47,691 bases of DNA from an uncultured cyanobacterium (lineage in GTDB: Bacteria > Cyanobacteriota > Cyanobacteriia > Cyanobacteriales > Geitlerinemataceae). A program made the translations under genes and the position numbers. The notes beneath the pieces were generated by a model that was not told the DNA's origin, ran no database searches, and saw nothing but the letters and a program-made list of their open reading frames with translations. This document shows, piece after piece, positions 15,363 through 26,922 of the stretch. The stretch covers positions 1 to 47,691 of the forward strand of contig CALCCD010000044.1 in assembly GCA_937899645.1 (NCBI GenBank). Reading direction: 5' to 3'. How positions within the stretch are numbered: position 1 is the first letter of the stretch; every line of letters begins with the position of its first letter.

Positions 15363-15471
15363 GCAATAAATTGCAGAGGGCTGCTCGATAAAGCTGGCTA
15401 GATCTGCGTGAAACGCTAGTTTGAACCCACGTGCGAGGTGCTCGGTTCTGGGTGCGTCGATTTCGAGGCGC

Positions 15472-16467
15472 CTACACGCTCTCGACTCGGTGATACCGAT
15501 GCCTTTCCTGAAGCAAGTACTGGCAAACGCTCGGCCAGTAAGCGCTCGAGAAGTCGATGTAGCTGTAGTCGCAGCGCGCGAGGCAGGTTTCGATACGGCG
15601 ATAGCGGTCGAGCGACCAATCGCAGAGGCTTCTCCAGGTCTGTGGCAAATCCGGGCGGCTGGCGAATTGCTCGGCTTGGAAGCGCTTGGCCGGTATGTAG
15701 TCGCGGAGCCAGAACTCCATAAACTTACGATAGCCACTTTTTTTGAAGATATTGGATGTGGCAAAGTCTGCAGGATGCAAGCCGAAGCTGGCGAGGATAT
15801 CTGCTGGGAAATAGCACAGGCCGCTTTGAGTGTCTTCCTGGAGATCTCGTAGGTGGTTGTAGCACTGATCGAGAGCTCCAAACGCATGCGCGCCGCCGGC
15901 TAGGTCGGGTCTGAGGTCGGGCAATATTTGGAAGAGCGCACCGCCCAGGCGATCGATAGCTCGTTCGTAATCGGCGAGTGACTGAATGCGCAGGTCGTGG
16001 CGATGGTAGCTGGCTATCGCGTGAATATATCTCTGCCACGCTTTAAGGCTGAAGGACTGGCTGCCGGGCGTTCGGCGATCTAACTGCCAAGTGCGCACCA
16101 TTTGCTCGAGCTGAACCCGATACGGAGAACCGACAGGAACCTGACCGCTCGCAAGTGCGGCCTGCCAGTGATGGCAAAACTGTTGAAACCGGTCTGGCCG
16201 ACCGAGGAGCCAGTCTTGCTCGGCCAGACGATCGACCGAGCGAATCCAATGAATGCGGACATACCAACGCCGCTGCACCGTCTCCGGGAAGCGAAGCAAC
16301 CAGGCTACGTTGTCAGCGTCTTTCAGGGCGTCATCGGCGATCGCAGCACCGTCTGAGGAACCACAACAGGCGGCGATTTCCGGGATAGGGACTTCCAACG
16401 GAGGCAGATGCACGAGAAAAGAATCCAGAAAAGACCGAATCAGACGGCAAGCTTCGCTCCCACTCAC
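15472..16467 (-). CDS. Divergent squalene/phytoene synthase family protein
   Basis: About 331 residues from a GTG at 16467; the frame stays open to an ATG at 16626, but those 53 extra residues are basic and not family-like, so the start is uncertain. The head-to-head prenyl synthase fold shows as ADNVAWLLRFPETVQRRWY (about 51-69) leading to the first Asp motif, here DRLAE (79-83) instead of DxxxD. The second motif NHLRDLQED (204-212), followed by TQSGLCYFP, matches the NILRDVGED...YLP block of phytoene synthase. Canonical enzymes condense two prenyl diphosphates using Mg2+ held by both Asp motifs. The weakened first motif suggests altered substrate or lost activity. Cyanobacteria already carry crtB and usually a squalene synthase, so this is probably an extra paralogue. 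It is convergent with nothing and lies downstream of psaJ on the same strand. Confidence 0.7.
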   Translation of the reverse strand: MSGSEACRLIRSFLDSFLVHLPPLEVPIPEIAACCGSSDGAAIADDALKDADNVAWLLRFPETVQRRWYVRIHWIRSVDRLAEQDWLLGRPDRFQQFCHHWQAALASGQVPVGSPYRVQLEQMVRTWQLDRRTPGSQSFSLKAWQRYIHAIASYHRHDLRIQSLADYERAIDRLGGALFQILPDLRPDLAGGAHAFGALDQCYNHLRDLQEDTQSGLCYFPADILASFGLHPADFATSNIFKKSGYRKFMEFWLRDYIPAKRFQAEQFASRPDLPQTWRSLCDWSLDRYRRIETCLARCDYSYIDFSSAYWPSVCQYLLQERHRYHRVESV

Positions 16468-16688
16468 GAGACGAGATGCTCGGCCACGATAACGATTAAA
16501 GCAAATCTCGCTGCGGAGACTCTGGGGGGTCGGCTTCGGTGCGGGTCGCGCCCGGGCAAGTCGATCGGAGGCACAACCGAACACGTAAAAGCAGCCCGGA
16601 TCGCGGGGGATCTGGGCTGCTCTCAATACCGATATTCTCGTTAGTGCCTTGCAAAGGTCGCGCGATTCGGAACCTTTGCGTCGAGCCG

Positions 16689-16814
16689 CTAGAGCGGGTG
16701 GATTAACAGGTCGGGGAAGAAGCGATTGAACTCAATCAGGATTCCCGCCAACACGAAGGTCACGAGCGCAGCTAGCACCGGTGCAGTTGAGAGGTAGGTT
16801 TTTAAGCCGTCCAT
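16689..16814 (-). CDS. psaJ: Photosystem I reaction centre subunit IX
   Basis: A 41-residue protein, [17 protein letters not shown] at the start, with one transmembrane helix ([17 protein letters not shown]) and the conserved ending [10 protein letters not shown]. This is standard PsaJ, the small thylakoid subunit that contacts PsaF and binds chlorophyll/carotenoid at the edge of photosystem I. A GGAG sits about 10 nt before the ATG. It follows psaF by 175 bp on the same strand, the conserved cyanobacterial psaF-psaJ order. Its absence in Gloeobacter helps place the organism among thylakoid-bearing cyanobacteria. Confidence 0.97.
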   Translation of the reverse strand: MDGLKTYLSTAPVLAALVTFVLAGILIEFNRFFPDLLIHPL

Positions 16815-16989
16815 TGTCGAAATTCTCCAGGATGTAAAAGATTGAGGTGCGATCGCAGTCAATTGAGCCAGGGCGCGACTGTCTGGCGCGAGAACTTTCA
16901 CGGAACGAGCGATGGCATGCCCGACCCCACAAGGCAAAGTCGGAGAATGCCGTCTGGAGAAGCGCCACAAGCTTGACTGACAACGGCAA

Positions 16990-17472
16990 TTAGCGCGGCG
17001 AAACCGTAATTTCGTCGTCTTTTGCAAACATCTTGCCGCTTGACGCTTCCTTGAAAGCCAGCACCGGCCAAGCTAGAGCGCTTAGCGAGCACTTGACGGC
17101 CAGGGGCAGATCGATAACGATCTCTTTCATTTCTGGAGACTTATCGCCTGAAATCGCTTGGAGGTAGCTGCGGCCAGCCCAGCCGATAAGGCCCGCAATG
17201 TACAGGAACATCACGCCGGGGATCATAAAGTCTCCCGCACGCTCCCAGCGGCCATCGACGACGAGGTGGGGCAGACCTTCTTCGCCGCAAAGCAGTTGCT
17301 CGCCGTAGAACTCGAAGCGGGCTTTGGCTTGCTCGGTGGTAGCTTGCTCGGCCCGCGCAATGAAAGCGGGGGTATCTTTGCAGGGGGTTAGGGCTCCGAC
17401 GTTTGCAGACGCGGTTGGCGCGAAGCCAAGCCAGAGGCATGCCGTCAGAACCAGCGCCAGTAGTTGTCGCAT
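16990..17472 (-). CDS. psaF: Photosystem I reaction centre subunit III
   Basis: A 160-residue precursor. The ATG at 17472 ([17 protein letters not shown]) starts a signal peptide with probable cleavage after ASA (residue 23), giving mature [14 protein letters not shown], the classic PsaF N-terminus. Two cysteines (LTPC, LLCGEE) are in the expected lumenal region. The membrane helix is around [20 protein letters not shown] and the C-terminus ends [12 protein letters not shown]. PsaF sits on the lumenal side of photosystem I and helps dock plastocyanin or cytochrome c6. An AAGGA precedes the start. The 388-bp region to divergent tsaD presumably holds its light-regulated promoter; I could not identify an exact HLR1 site there. 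Confidence 0.97.
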   Translation of the reverse strand: MRQLLALVLTACLWLGFAPTASANVGALTPCKDTPAFIARAEQATTEQAKARFEFYGEQLLCGEEGLPHLVVDGRWERAGDFMIPGVMFLYIAGLIGWAGRSYLQAISGDKSPEMKEIVIDLPLAVKCSLSALAWPVLAFKEASSGKMFAKDDEITVSPR

Positions 17473-17860
17473 ATGATGATTCCTTGGAATTACAAAAAAC
17501 ACAGGGATTGAAGACTCTTCCCAAACTCCGATGCTTCATTGCCGCAGCATTGTCGCAGAGGTAGAGTGGAAGGCTCGATCGCGCTGTTAAATGTCTGTTT
17601 TTTATCTGTCGCCTGCCGGAGCCGCTTGCTGCTTTAGTTGCCGATCTTGATAAAAAATCACGGGTTATTAAAGCGGTGTGTGCGAACTCTGCCAAACGAA
17701 CGATCGAGGTGAAGGAAGTTCGTTGAGACCGACCATCACAATCAAAGCAAAAAGACCGTAAATATTGCCGTAGAACCCAATGACAGCAAAGGTCTGTCTA
17801 AAATGCTATCACAAAAAAACAGCGTGTTTCGGCGGCTGTTACCCGTCTTGATTTTCTGTT
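17473..17860. promoter_or_regulatory. Divergent psaF / tsaD intergenic region
   Basis: 388 bp without a plausible gene. It must contain the promoters for psaF (minus) and tsaD (plus). I see AT-rich patches but no consensus -35/-10 pair and no exact RpaB-type HLR1 direct repeat. The tsaD-psaF divergent arrangement also occurs in Synechocystis, as I recall. Confidence 0.5.
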
Positions 17861-18907
17861 ATGTCTACTGTCTTAGCGATCGAAACGAGCTGCGATGAAA
17901 CTGCTGTTGCTATTGTCAAAAACCGTGAAGTTTTAAGTAGTATTGTTGCGTCGCAAATTGAGACGCACCGGCTCTACGGCGGCGTCGTGCCGGAGGTGGC
18001 ATCGCGGCAACACTTGGGGTCGATCGGTGCGGCGATCGAGGCGGCGATTGGCGAAGCGGCGATCGCCTGGGATGCGATCGACGGGATCGGTGTCACCTGC
18101 ACGCCCGGACTGGTCGGCGCGCTGATGGTCGGCGTCAGCGCTGCAAAAACCCTGGCGGCGATTCACGACAAGCCGCTGCTGGGCGTTCATCACCTCGAGG
18201 GCCATATCTACGCTTCCTATCTTGCGGAGCCAGACCTCGAGCCGCCGTTTTTGTGCCTGCTCGTTTCTGGCGGTCATACGAGCTTGATTCACGTGCGCGA
18301 CTGTGGCAACTACGAAATTGTCGGCCAGACCTGCGACGATGCGGCGGGCGAGGCGTTCGATAAGGTGGCGCGGCTACTCGGGCTGGCGTATCCTGGCGGC
18401 CCTGCGATCGATCGAGTGGCGCGGGAGGGAAATCCAAAGGCGTTTAAATTCCCTGAAGGTCGTATCAAGCTGCCGGGCGGCGGCTTTCATCCGTACGACT
18501 CCAGCTTTAGCGGCCTGAAGACGGCGGTGCGGCGGACGATCGAGCGGCTACAAGAGGAGAAACCAGATGCGCCGCTGCCCGTTGCCGACCTGGCGGCTAG
18601 CTTCCAGGAAGCGGTGGCGCGGGCGCTGACGAAGCGGGCACTGCGCTGCGCGGAAGACCTTGGTCTGACGAAGATTGCGGTGGGAGGCGGCGTTGCGGCC
18701 AACAGTCGCCTGCGCTCGCGCTTGCAGGAAGGCGTGGCGGAGACTGGGATCGACGTACTGTTTCCGCCGCTGAAATTTTGCACGGATAATGCAGCGATGA
18801 TCGGTTGCGCTGCTGTCGAGCACTTACAGCGCGGCCAGGTATCGCCAATGACGCTGAGCGTGCGATCGCGGCTAGCGCTGTCCGATGTCGGGTCGCTGTA
18901 CGCCTGA
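17861..18907 (+). CDS. tsaD: tRNA N6-adenosine threonylcarbamoyltransferase
   Basis: A 348-residue protein of the Kae1/TsaD family (ASKHA fold). Visible motifs are [17 protein letters not shown] at the start, the metal-binding HLEGH (His111, His115), LVSGGHTSL, and the C-terminal [13 protein letters not shown] and [13 protein letters not shown]. It transfers the threonylcarbamoyl group from TC-AMP to A37 of ANN-decoding tRNAs, working with TsaB, TsaE and TsaC, none of which is in the window. Essential in most bacteria. Full length. It is divergent from psaF and convergent with clpC. Confidence 0.97.
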   Translation: MSTVLAIETSCDETAVAIVKNREVLSSIVASQIETHRLYGGVVPEVASRQHLGSIGAAIEAAIGEAAIAWDAIDGIGVTCTPGLVGALMVGVSAAKTLAAIHDKPLLGVHHLEGHIYASYLAEPDLEPPFLCLLVSGGHTSLIHVRDCGNYEIVGQTCDDAAGEAFDKVARLLGLAYPGGPAIDRVAREGNPKAFKFPEGRIKLPGGGFHPYDSSFSGLKTAVRRTIERLQEEKPDAPLPVADLAASFQEAVARALTKRALRCAEDLGLTKIAVGGGVAANSRLRSRLQEGVAETGIDVLFPPLKFCTDNAAMIGCAAVEHLQRGQVSPMTLSVRSRLALSDVGSLYA

Positions 18908-19087
18908 CTGTCAATGACGAGAAACCGGGATTTTGTGAGTCAACTGCACTGAAGTCGATATCGTCAGTCGATATCGCCCCAAAAAAACGGTTTCTGGGAT
19001 CTCGTCTATCGTGTCGCGTGGCTGCGATGACGAAGCGCCCTCCCGTTGTGGTGACGAGAGAGCGCTTGGAGAAATGTCGCGAGAGTG

Positions 19088-19120
19088 AGAAGTCGGGCTT
19101 TTTGAAAAAGTCCGACTTCT
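19088..19120 (-). terminator. Stem-loop at the 3' end of clpC
   Basis: A 15-bp stem (G-U allowed) spanning 19088-19120, with arms beginning AGAAGTCGG and ending CCGACTTCT around a near-absent loop. It lies 13 bp past the clpC stop on the minus strand. There is no clear T tract after it, so it may be a weak terminator, a bidirectional one for tsaD/clpC, or an RNA-stability hairpin. Confidence 0.5.
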
Positions 19121-19132
19121 GGAGATCCGACG

Positions 19133-21604
<2,472 letters not shown>

Positions 21605-21963
21605 GGCATCCTTCCAGTGAACTGTTCCTGAGTCCGGGTTTTACGAGGACTAGCGCGATGGAGCTAGCATAGCAAAGGACTCTGGCGTCCTGCCATGTTA
21701 GGATTCCCACCCCGATCGCGACGGTTCGCGCCACCTGCACGGTCTTCCAAGGGCAGTGCGGCGTCTGTCGCCAATGTTGCAATCTGAGTCAATTCCCGTA
21801 GAAAATTGCGCTCGATCGCCGGGACTGCGGCGGGCGATCCCGGAGACGGCTTAGCGCGAGCGGGAAAGTTTTTTAGGCTGAACCTCGGGCGAAAAATTGT
21901 GGGTAACGGAGAAAATCGTTAAGATTCACGACGTTTGACTTCTCGCTCCTTGACAGTAATCCC

Positions 21964-23469
21964 GTGACTCCCAAACGAATCCTTCTGTGGCAGCGTAACG
22001 AGCTGCGCGTACACGACCGCGAAGACCTCAATCAAGCGCTCGGACTCAATGCGGAGATCGTCCCGCTCTATTGTTTCGATTCGCGCCAGTTCGACCAGAC
22101 TTCGTTTGGGTTCGCGAAAACCGGGGCGCTGCGGGCGCAGTTTCTGCTGGAGAGCGTTGCCGACTTGCGCGCTTCGCTGCGATCGCTCGGTTCAGATCTG
22201 ATCGTGCGTCGAGGCTTGCCGGAAGAGGTCATCCCGCAGCTCGTCGAGGAGTTAAGTATTGACGCGGTCTATTTCCACGAAGAAGTGACATCGGAAGAGC
22301 GCGCTGTGGAAAACGCTGTCGCCAAGGCGCTGCGCGATCGCGAGGTCGCGATCGAGACTTTTTGGGGGGCCACGCTCTACCCTCCCGACTGTCTGCCCTT
22401 CGAGCTGCGCGACCTGCCGGAGGTGTTTACTGCATTCCGCAAGAAGGTCGAGAAGAACGCCGCGATCGAAGCCAGCTTCAAAACGCCGACGAAGCTACCC
22501 GCCCTTCCAGCCGTCGATACGGGCGAATTGCCGACGCTGGCGGACTTGGGCGTAGAGTCCGTCGAAGCAGATTCGCGCGGCGTCCTGCCATTCCAGGGTG
22601 GCGAAACGGCTGGCAAAGCGCGTCTGCAACACTACTTTTGGGATGCAGATCGCCTGCGATCGTACAAGCAAACCCGCAACGGTATGCTCGGTGCGGACTA
22701 TTCCTCGAAGTTCTCGCCCTGGCTGGCGCTGGGCTGTCTGTCGCCGCGCTACATCTATGAGAAGGTGGGGGAATACGAAGCCGATCGCGTCCGCAACGAC
22801 TCGACCTACTGGCTGGTGTTCGAGCTGCTGTGGCGCGACTATTTCCGCTTCGTGTGTGAAAAACACGGCAAGCGTGTCTTCTACGTTTCGGGTCTGCGCG
22901 GCTTGAAAATTGACTGGAAGCAGGACTGGAAGCGCTTCGAGGCGTGGCGTCTGGGAGAGACGGGCTATCCGCTGATCGACGCCAACATGCGCGAGCTGCT
23001 GACGACGGGCTTTATGTCGAATCGCGGTCGCCAGAACGTCGCCAGTTTCCTGACGAAAAACCTGGGAATCGACTGGCGCATGGGCGCGGAATGGTTCGAG
23101 TCGCAGCTCTTAGACTACGACCCGTGCAGCAACTGGGGCAACTGGAATTACACCGCCGGGGTGGGCAACGACGCGCGCGGCTTCCGTTACTTCAATATTC
23201 CCAAGCAGTCGAAGGACTATGACCCCAACGGCGAGTACGTGAAGCACTGGTGTCCGGAACTGAAGCAGCTACCGCGCAAGAAGATCCATCAGCCCTGGAC
23301 GCTCGATCGCGAAGAGCAAAAACGCTGCGGTCTGACGCTGGGGGTGGACTATCCGAATCCGATCGTCGATTTGCAGAAGTCGGTGGCGGCTAACGAGAAG
23401 GTTTACGAGGCGGCGATCGAGCGCTTCGACGCGTCCAAGGGCGCGAACAAGGCGATGCGGCGGCGATAG
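21964..23469 (+). CDS. Cryptochrome DASH (photolyase/cryptochrome family)
   Basis: A 501-residue flavoprotein. The N-terminal photolyase antenna domain begins RILLWQRNELRVHDREDL; the FAD-binding C-terminal domain has QTRNGMLGADYSSKFSPWLA, YWLVFELLWRDYFRF, SNRGRQNVASFL and NWGNWNYTAGVGNDAR, all diagnostic of the DASH class. DASH cryptochromes bind FAD and an antenna cofactor and repair cyclobutane dimers mainly in single-stranded DNA; some also act in light signalling. The start is GTG at 21964, just after a TTGACA-like patch, and immediately precedes the first strand. Length is normal. It is monocistronic and divergent from clpC. Confidence 0.93.
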   Translation: MTPKRILLWQRNELRVHDREDLNQALGLNAEIVPLYCFDSRQFDQTSFGFAKTGALRAQFLLESVADLRASLRSLGSDLIVRRGLPEEVIPQLVEELSIDAVYFHEEVTSEERAVENAVAKALRDREVAIETFWGATLYPPDCLPFELRDLPEVFTAFRKKVEKNAAIEASFKTPTKLPALPAVDTGELPTLADLGVESVEADSRGVLPFQGGETAGKARLQHYFWDADRLRSYKQTRNGMLGADYSSKFSPWLALGCLSPRYIYEKVGEYEADRVRNDSTYWLVFELLWRDYFRFVCEKHGKRVFYVSGLRGLKIDWKQDWKRFEAWRLGETGYPLIDANMRELLTTGFMSNRGRQNVASFLTKNLGIDWRMGAEWFESQLLDYDPCSNWGNWNYTAGVGNDARGFRYFNIPKQSKDYDPNGEYVKHWCPELKQLPRKKIHQPWTLDREEQKRCGLTLGVDYPNPIVDLQKSVAANEKVYEAAIERFDASKGANKAMRRR

Positions 23470-23711
23470 ACAAGCGCGGCAACAGACAGTAGAGAGAAAG
23501 TTCTATATCACCAAATTTCTAAAGCGAGTGGACTTCGAGCGGGATCGAGGTGCCTCGCTCTCGAGTTGGATGCAGTTTTCGATCGCTTTTCAAGCGTAGG
23601 CCGTCGGCAAATGCTGACAGAAGCGCCCCCGTTTCCCGGGATCTACGGTTGTCAGCGGTTCCGTTCGGACGCTACGGTGCGCGTGCCCTTCGTGCAAAGC
23701 TTTCATCTGCC

Positions 23712-25262
23712 ATGTCGCTACGTTCTCTTTTTGTCGAGCAGACGCCACTAAACGCGCTACTCGTTCTTTTGATGGCCTTTGGTCTGCCCGCACTCGTTCG
23801 CGCCGAATCGACCGTGCCGTCTGTGCCAACGACGATCGTCGACATTAGGGCGGACGACCTCGAAGCCGCCGTCCTCGACGAGCTGAACCGGTTGCGCCAA
23901 GACCCAGCGGGCTACGCGGCCTGGCTAGAGACACAGCGGGAGTCTTACAGCGTCGAGCGTGGCAGCTTCGTGCTGCGGCTTCCGGGCGAACAGGCGATCG
24001 GCCTGCGCGAGGGCGTGGCTGCACTGGACGAAGCGATCGCGACCCTCAGCCAGCTCGAAGGCCGCGCGCCGCTGACCCCATCGGCAGCACTGTCCGCTGG
24101 CGTCCAAGATTGGGCGATGGTCATGGGATCGCGCGGTCTGCGCAGCGGAACCGACCACCAGGGCAACGACCAAGGCTTCTACACGCGCAACTACGGCCAG
24201 CGTCGGGGTGAGGGCTTCGGTATCGACAGCTATCAACGCCAGAGCGCCGAGGCGATCGTGATGGCCTGGGCGGTGGGCGATGGCGACCCGACGCGATCGA
24301 TCCGTAACGCCCTGCTCGATCCGGCGTTCCGCGAGATCGGCGTCGGCTGTGCGGCCCACACATCGCGCGAGACGATTTGTTCGATTTCGGTCGCTGAAGA
24401 GTTCGTCGCCAGCGACAGCAGCCCAGCACCCGAGCGCGACGTGCCTCTCGAAACGCCCCTCGAAGCGCCCCGCGAAACAGCCAACATTCTCGAAGACCCC
24501 CAAGAGCCGACCCTAATTGCGACGGGCGATCTGCGAGTGGTGCGCGGCACGAATTTCTCGCCCGCTCCCGCGTCCATTCCCGAACCCGCCTCCGCCCCGG
24601 CGAGCATCAACGGTAACGGTCTGCCCCCCGCCGAGCGCCTGGGCTACAACCTTGAAAATCCGCCCCAGTCGCCTGAGGACAACGCCCGCGCGATCGTTGC
24701 GGAAACAAACCGGATGCGCGCGAATCCTGCTGCCTATGCCGAAGAGCTCGTGGCGCTGCTCGACCGCTACACCGAAGACGGAAAAATCGAACTGCCGGAA
24801 ATCGGCTTTGCGTACGAAACTCACGAGGGTATGGCGGCAGTATACGAAGCGATCGAGGTGCTGCGTGGCACCGACCCGCTGCCGCAGCTCGAACCCGCAA
24901 TCGGACTCGAACTGGCCGCCCTCGACCACGTGGAAGATATCGGCCCTCTGAGTATCCTCGGCCACATCGGTTCGGACGACACGCTGCCGCGCGAACGTGC
25001 CCTGCGGTACGGCGCATTCGATAGCCTCCACGGCGAAAACATCAGCTATCAATACGATCCGCTCAATGTGGCTCAGTGGCATTTGATGATGCTGGTCATC
25101 GACGATGGCGTGCCCGATCGCGGTCACCGCGAAGCCCTGCTCAACCCGAGCTATCAGGTGACGGGCGTCGCCTGCGGTTATCACGCTGGGTTCAACAACA
25201 TGTGCGTGATGACCTACGCCGACGGCTACACGACCGATCGCGGCGCGGCGGCACAGCGATAA
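23712..25262 (+). CDS. Secreted protein with two CAP (SCP/PR-1-like) domains
   Basis: A 516-residue protein from ATG 23712, chosen because it starts a signal peptide (MSLRSLFVEQ, core LNALLVLLMAFGLPALVRA, cleavage near residue 31). The frame is open upstream to 23550, but without signal-like sequence. CAP domain 1 (about residues 50-220) opens with AAVLDELNRLRQDPAGYA. Domain 2 (about 310-505) opens with ARAIVAETNRMRANPAAYA and keeps HGENISY and HREALLNPSYQVTGVACG; domain 1 is more degenerate. They are joined by a Pro/Glu-rich linker with PLETPLEAPRE-like repeats. CAP proteins are extracellular or periplasmic; in bacteria their substrate is generally unknown. The two halves are an old duplication. 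Confidence 0.85.
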   Translation: MSLRSLFVEQTPLNALLVLLMAFGLPALVRAESTVPSVPTTIVDIRADDLEAAVLDELNRLRQDPAGYAAWLETQRESYSVERGSFVLRLPGEQAIGLREGVAALDEAIATLSQLEGRAPLTPSAALSAGVQDWAMVMGSRGLRSGTDHQGNDQGFYTRNYGQRRGEGFGIDSYQRQSAEAIVMAWAVGDGDPTRSIRNALLDPAFREIGVGCAAHTSRETICSISVAEEFVASDSSPAPERDVPLETPLEAPRETANILEDPQEPTLIATGDLRVVRGTNFSPAPASIPEPASAPASINGNGLPPAERLGYNLENPPQSPEDNARAIVAETNRMRANPAAYAEELVALLDRYTEDGKIELPEIGFAYETHEGMAAVYEAIEVLRGTDPLPQLEPAIGLELAALDHVEDIGPLSILGHIGSDDTLPRERALRYGAFDSLHGENISYQYDPLNVAQWHLMMLVIDDGVPDRGHREALLNPSYQVTGVACGYHAGFNNMCVMTYADGYTTDRGAAAQR

Positions 25263-25273
25263 CGTCGCGGCGG

Positions 25274-26734
25274 CTACCGCTCCCCATCTACGACCAGCGA
25301 CACGTTCGGATCGATCGCGCAGGCACGATCGCGATAGGTGTCCGCTAGCTGACCGTTGCCGAGATTGGCGTGACACTGCCCGAGATCCCAGAGGGCGCGG
25401 GCGTGGTTGGGGTCAGTTTCTAGCACTTGCTCGAACGCCCCGATCGCGTCGGCGAGCGCTCGCTGCGCCATGTGGCACTGGCCGAGCTGGTAGGTTGCTT
25501 CCGGATAGTTCGGGTCGAGATCGAGGCAGGCGCGATACGCCTCGATCGCCCCGACAAAATCCCCCGCCGCGTAACACCGATTTCCCCGCTCGAATGGCAC
25601 AGCCGGGAAGCGCTCCAGGTCGCTGTTTTCAAGATTCACCACCTCTTGCAGCGCCGCATCGGGCACGACGTAGGAGTGGGCGAGCCGATCGCGATCGTCG
25701 GTCAGCACATCTGGGAAGGCCATCCCCGCCAGCACCTGCACCGCGAAAATCTCCTGTACCGCCGCCTCGAACCGCAGCAGCGCCACCACCTGCCCGGAGA
25801 CGATGTCCACCACCCAAACGCCACAGTAGCGCTCTGCCTGCTTGGCGATCTCGATGCCGCTGAAGATCGCGCTTTCGCGCACCTGGGAGAGCCCGACAAA
25901 GGCGTAATTCCCCCAGAAACTCAGGCCGCGCGTGAACCCTGGCAAGCAGGCAACATCGGTCAGCTTGCCGGTGGCGAGATCCACCGTCGAGAGTGCGCCG
26001 CGTCCGGACTCCAGCACCCAAAGCCGATCGCGATACCACCGGGGCGAGTGGGGCATCGACAGCCCTTCGACCAAAATGTCATCGGTCGTCACGTCCATCA
26101 ACACGCCACCGGTGGCCTTGCGCTTGCGCCAGCCGGTGGGAGTGTCGGTTTGCCCGAGGGCGGTGGTGTAGCGCGGTTTTCCGTCCCGCAGCGCCAGCCC
26201 GTTGAGGTGGCAGCGATCGCTCAGATCGTAGCCCGTCACGAACGGCGGACGCCAGCGCGGCACGAAGCTGTAGGCGACATCGAGCGTACACAGGCACGAA
26301 AAGCGCGTGTTGATAAACCACAGCTCGTCGCGATGTTCGTTGTGGGCTCTGCCGTAGGCCATCTCGTGAATGTCGATGTCGCCGGTGACGTGAAGGCGAC
26401 GCGGCAAGAAGCAGGCATCGTGGACGCGATTGGGGTGTGCTGGAGCGGGGTCGAGTTTGGCGGCAGCGGCGGGCACGTTGCTCAGCTCCCAGATTTGCGC
26501 TTCGGTACCGATCGCCAGTTTTTCCGCTTTCGCTGCCATGCCCATCGGGCGATCGAACGGGCGAAAGTGCGTATTGAGCTGGCCGCGATCGGCACGCGCC
26601 ACGATCAGTTTATTCGCCTGATATGTCGAAATCGCCACCGACAAACCGCCCCGCTCTAGCAACTCGGGAAACGTGGTGCTGTGGACGCTGCGAAGCGGTT
26701 CGTCGTTGGGGCGCGGCGCGGCGGGGTCAGTCAC
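25274..26734 (-). CDS. TIGR03032-type beta-propeller protein with C-terminal TPRs
   Basis: About 486 residues from a GTG at 26734 (VTDPAAPRPNDEPLRS). An ATG at 26866 is in frame but would include a palindromic intergenic stretch and is less likely. Residues about 20-350 match the TIGR03032 conserved family (FPELLERGGLSVAISTYQAN, RVHDACFLPRRLHVTGDIDIHEMA split over the segment, then FINTRFSCL and LSMPHSPRWY). Residues about 385-480 are three tetratricopeptide repeats (YAAGDFVGAIEAYRACLDLDP; MAQRALADAIGAFEQVLETDP). The function of TIGR03032 is unknown; it is often found near glycan-related genes. No signal peptide. It is divergent from ccdA, with a perfect inverted repeat in the shared promoter region. 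Confidence 0.8.
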   Translation of the reverse strand: MTDPAAPRPNDEPLRSVHSTTFPELLERGGLSVAISTYQANKLIVARADRGQLNTHFRPFDRPMGMAAKAEKLAIGTEAQIWELSNVPAAAAKLDPAPAHPNRVHDACFLPRRLHVTGDIDIHEMAYGRAHNEHRDELWFINTRFSCLCTLDVAYSFVPRWRPPFVTGYDLSDRCHLNGLALRDGKPRYTTALGQTDTPTGWRKRKATGGVLMDVTTDDILVEGLSMPHSPRWYRDRLWVLESGRGALSTVDLATGKLTDVACLPGFTRGLSFWGNYAFVGLSQVRESAIFSGIEIAKQAERYCGVWVVDIVSGQVVALLRFEAAVQEIFAVQVLAGMAFPDVLTDDRDRLAHSYVVPDAALQEVVNLENSDLERFPAVPFERGNRCYAAGDFVGAIEAYRACLDLDPNYPEATYQLGQCHMAQRALADAIGAFEQVLETDPNHARALWDLGQCHANLGNGQLADTYRDRACAIDPNVSLVVDGER

Positions 26735-26827
26735 GATGGAAGGCGGAATAGATCCAACACGGTAGGAGCGTACGGCTGTGCGTCCGATCGATATCGTCTC
26801 GCTGACGGCAACAAACCGGAAACCGAA

Positions 26828-26845
26828 CGTAACAAAAACGTTACG
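26828..26845. promoter_or_regulatory. Inverted repeat CGTAAC-N6-GTTACG between divergent genes
   Basis: Perfect 6-bp arms (26828-26833, 26840-26845) separated by AAAAAC, in the space between the GTG start at 26734 and ccdA at 26923. Size and symmetry fit a dimeric regulator's operator. It also argues that the reading frame above 26734 is not coding. Confidence 0.5.
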
Positions 26846-26922
26846 ATTGAACCACGCATCGCACACTCGAATTTGCTGGTGCTGCGATTGTAGACAACTG
26901 ACGCCGAGCGAACGAGAGACCT

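Larger units (their letters stand above)
14886..15471. other. 586-bp region with no supported gene; contains palindromes
   Basis: This stretch separates the DUF4327 start from the 3' end of the isoprenoid-synthase-like gene. It looks more AT-rich than its surroundings, especially 15200-15370. No ORF in it has family features. It holds two palindromic elements described separately (15279-15292 and 15305-15362). Confidence 0.6.

Noticed and set aside
17473-17860. HLR1 (RpaB) high-light element upstream of psaF
   Set aside because: Only scattered TGTAA-like pieces are present; no direct repeat with the required spacing.
25427-26659. 410-residue plus-strand open frame antisense to the TIGR03032 gene
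   Set aside because: Arg/His-rich, no domain motifs, and it mirrors a gene with clear family and TPR motifs on the opposite strand. Long antisense frames are expected in GC-rich coding DNA.
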